A stretch of 64,000 bases of DNA from Lutibacter sp. (GTDB taxonomy: Bacteria > Bacteroidota > Bacteroidia > Flavobacteriales > Flavobacteriaceae): contig NZ_JABDRI010000019.1 in assembly GCF_013041805.1 (NCBI RefSeq), positions 1 through 64,000 of the forward strand. The letters are read 5' to 3'. Positions 63,469 through 64,000 of this stretch are shown piece after piece. The number at the start of each line of letters is the position of its first letter. Position 1 is the first letter of the stretch. The notes beneath the pieces are model-generated. The model was not told the DNA's origin. It saw only the letters and a list, made by a program, of their open reading frames with translations, and made no database searches. The translations under genes were made by a program, and so were the position numbers.

Positions 63469-63556
63469 CAAAAGTAAAAACTAAAATTAGTGAATAATCT
63501 AATATTCGATGAAGTGCAGAAAAATATAGACTGATGGTAGTTTTAGTTCCATAAAA
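63469..63556 (-). promoter_or_regulatory. 21-bp periodic repeat site C and promoter (manC unit)
   Basis: Units start at 63506 (TCGATGAAG), 63527 (TAGACTGAT) and 63548 (TCCATAAAA), 21 bases apart. The minus-strand -7 box TACTTTTG is at 63476-63469, again 30 bases from the first unit. In the 330-base region between 63418 and 63747 I see only this site and the tRNA terminator. Confidence 0.65.
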
Positions 63557-63710
63557 TATGAAACATAAATTTATATTTGAATACTTAATGTGGGAAATAA
63601 AAAACCTAGAACTGATAAGGTTGGAGGATCTATTTTAGAGATAGTAGAAAAAGTGTTAACAGTTTTATTGAAATTTTGAAGGAATTTTCAATATTTGATT
63701 TTTAAAATAA

Positions 63711-63742
63711 AAAACCTTCAACGAATAAAGTTGAAGGTTTTA
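63711..63742 (-). terminator. Terminator after the tRNA pair
   Basis: AAACCTTCAAC / GTTGAAGGTTT with a GAATAAA loop. T tract on the minus strand. Confidence 0.85.
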
Positions 63743-63747
63743 CTTAG

Positions 63748-63833
63748 TACAGAAGACGGGACTTGAACCCGTACGGGCCTTACAGCCCACTGGATTTTAA
63801 GTCCAGCGTGTCTACCAATTCCACCACTTCTGC
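63748..63833 (-). tRNA. tRNA-Leu (anticodon UAA)
   Basis: The 86-base gene folds as a class II tRNA. The acceptor is GCAGAAG / CTTCTGT, the anticodon loop CTTAAAA gives UAA (codon UUA), the variable arm is long, and the T-arm contains GTTCAAGTC. CCA is not encoded. Confidence 0.95.
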
Positions 63834-63852
63834 ATTGGTATTATAAATGTAG

Positions 63853-63924
63853 AGCGAAAGACGGGATTTGAACCCGCGACCCCCACCTTGGCAAGGTGAT
63901 GCTCTACCCCTGAGCTACTTTCGC
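63853..63924 (-). tRNA. tRNA-Gly (anticodon GCC)
   Basis: The 72-base gene has acceptor GCGAAAG / CTTTCGC and the anticodon loop TTGCCAA (GCC). The T-arm has GTTCAAATC and the discriminator base is U, as in bacterial tRNA-Gly. It lies 19 bases upstream of tRNA-Leu, probably in the same transcript. Confidence 0.95.
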
Positions 63925-63972
63925 AGTCATATTTTTTATAGAACGTGCATTCAATGTTCTCAAATGCGAGTG

Positions 63973-63980
63973 CAAATTTA
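63973..63980 (-). promoter_or_regulatory. -7 box of the tRNA transcript
   Basis: The minus strand reads TAAATTTG here, an exact TAnnTTTG match, about 49 bases before the tRNA-Gly 5' end. A -33 TTG would fall at the window edge. Confidence 0.45.
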
Positions 63981-64000
63981 AAATAATTAAACTAATTGCA

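Noticed and set aside
44376-63556. The periodic repeats as CRISPR or transposon ends
   Set aside because: The units are 9 bp, imperfect, spread over six promoters, with no spacer array, no cas genes and no transposase.
1-64000. Prophage, integrative element or insertion sequence
   Set aside because: No integrase, transposase, phage structural gene or flanking direct repeats were seen; the tRNA genes at the end show no adjacent integrase.

Overview
The window is an AT-rich chromosome segment from a member of the Bacteroidota, almost certainly Flavobacteriaceae. Supporting markers are SprA (type IX secretion and gliding), a RemB-like protein, tandem TonB genes, a fused malic enzyme/phosphotransacetylase, a DUF2452 protein, promoters with TAnnTTTG -7 boxes, few Shine-Dalgarno sequences and several TTG starts. 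The genus cannot be fixed. I see no prophage, insertion sequence or CRISPR array.

Layout. 1-1476 is the 3' part of a molybdopterin oxidoreductase. 1667-17612 is core and envelope: malic enzyme, ruvA, sprA, gcvH, a VanZ-like protein, two tonB genes, deoC, a hexapeptide acyltransferase and a RemB-like barrel. 17609-31340 is a [NiFe]-hydrogenase locus. hypABC reads leftward. The structural genes, cytochrome b, maturation protease and hypFDE read rightward. A His-rich nickel-type permease and a TonB-dependent receptor follow. 31356-42333 holds a light and flavin region: one leftward operon (38635 to 33152) with three photolyase-superfamily proteins and small partner proteins (Lacal_2735-like, DUF2452, TIGR03643, DUF2256), plus two FAD amine-oxidase-like proteins and isocitrate dehydrogenase. 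42459-63417 is a surface-polysaccharide region. Two tRNA genes (Leu, Gly) close the window.

The most interesting part is 42459-63417. It encodes GDP-mannose synthesis (ManA, ManC), glycosyltransferases including one fused to a response-regulator receiver, a GT-C-like membrane protein, a membrane-anchored GH5-like hydrolase, a flippase and a TPR/beta-barrel exporter-like protein. It also encodes a signalling operon: receiver, H-NOX haem sensor, PAS/GAF histidine kinase, Hpt and LytTR regulator. Six upstream regions in this block carry 9-bp direct repeats spaced exactly 21 bp (two helical turns), placed about 30 bp upstream of a TAnnTTTG-like -7 box. This spacing is what LytTR regulators bind. 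I infer that an H-NOX-linked split phosphorelay controls the whole polysaccharide block, including its own operon, as one regulon.

Other notable points are a photolyase whose domain order looks permuted, a (6-4)-type photolyase homologue lacking its C-terminal iron-sulfur cysteines, and a hydrogenase small subunit with glycines at the two positions that are extra cysteines in oxygen-tolerant enzymes. All assignments are by reading; no database search was run.
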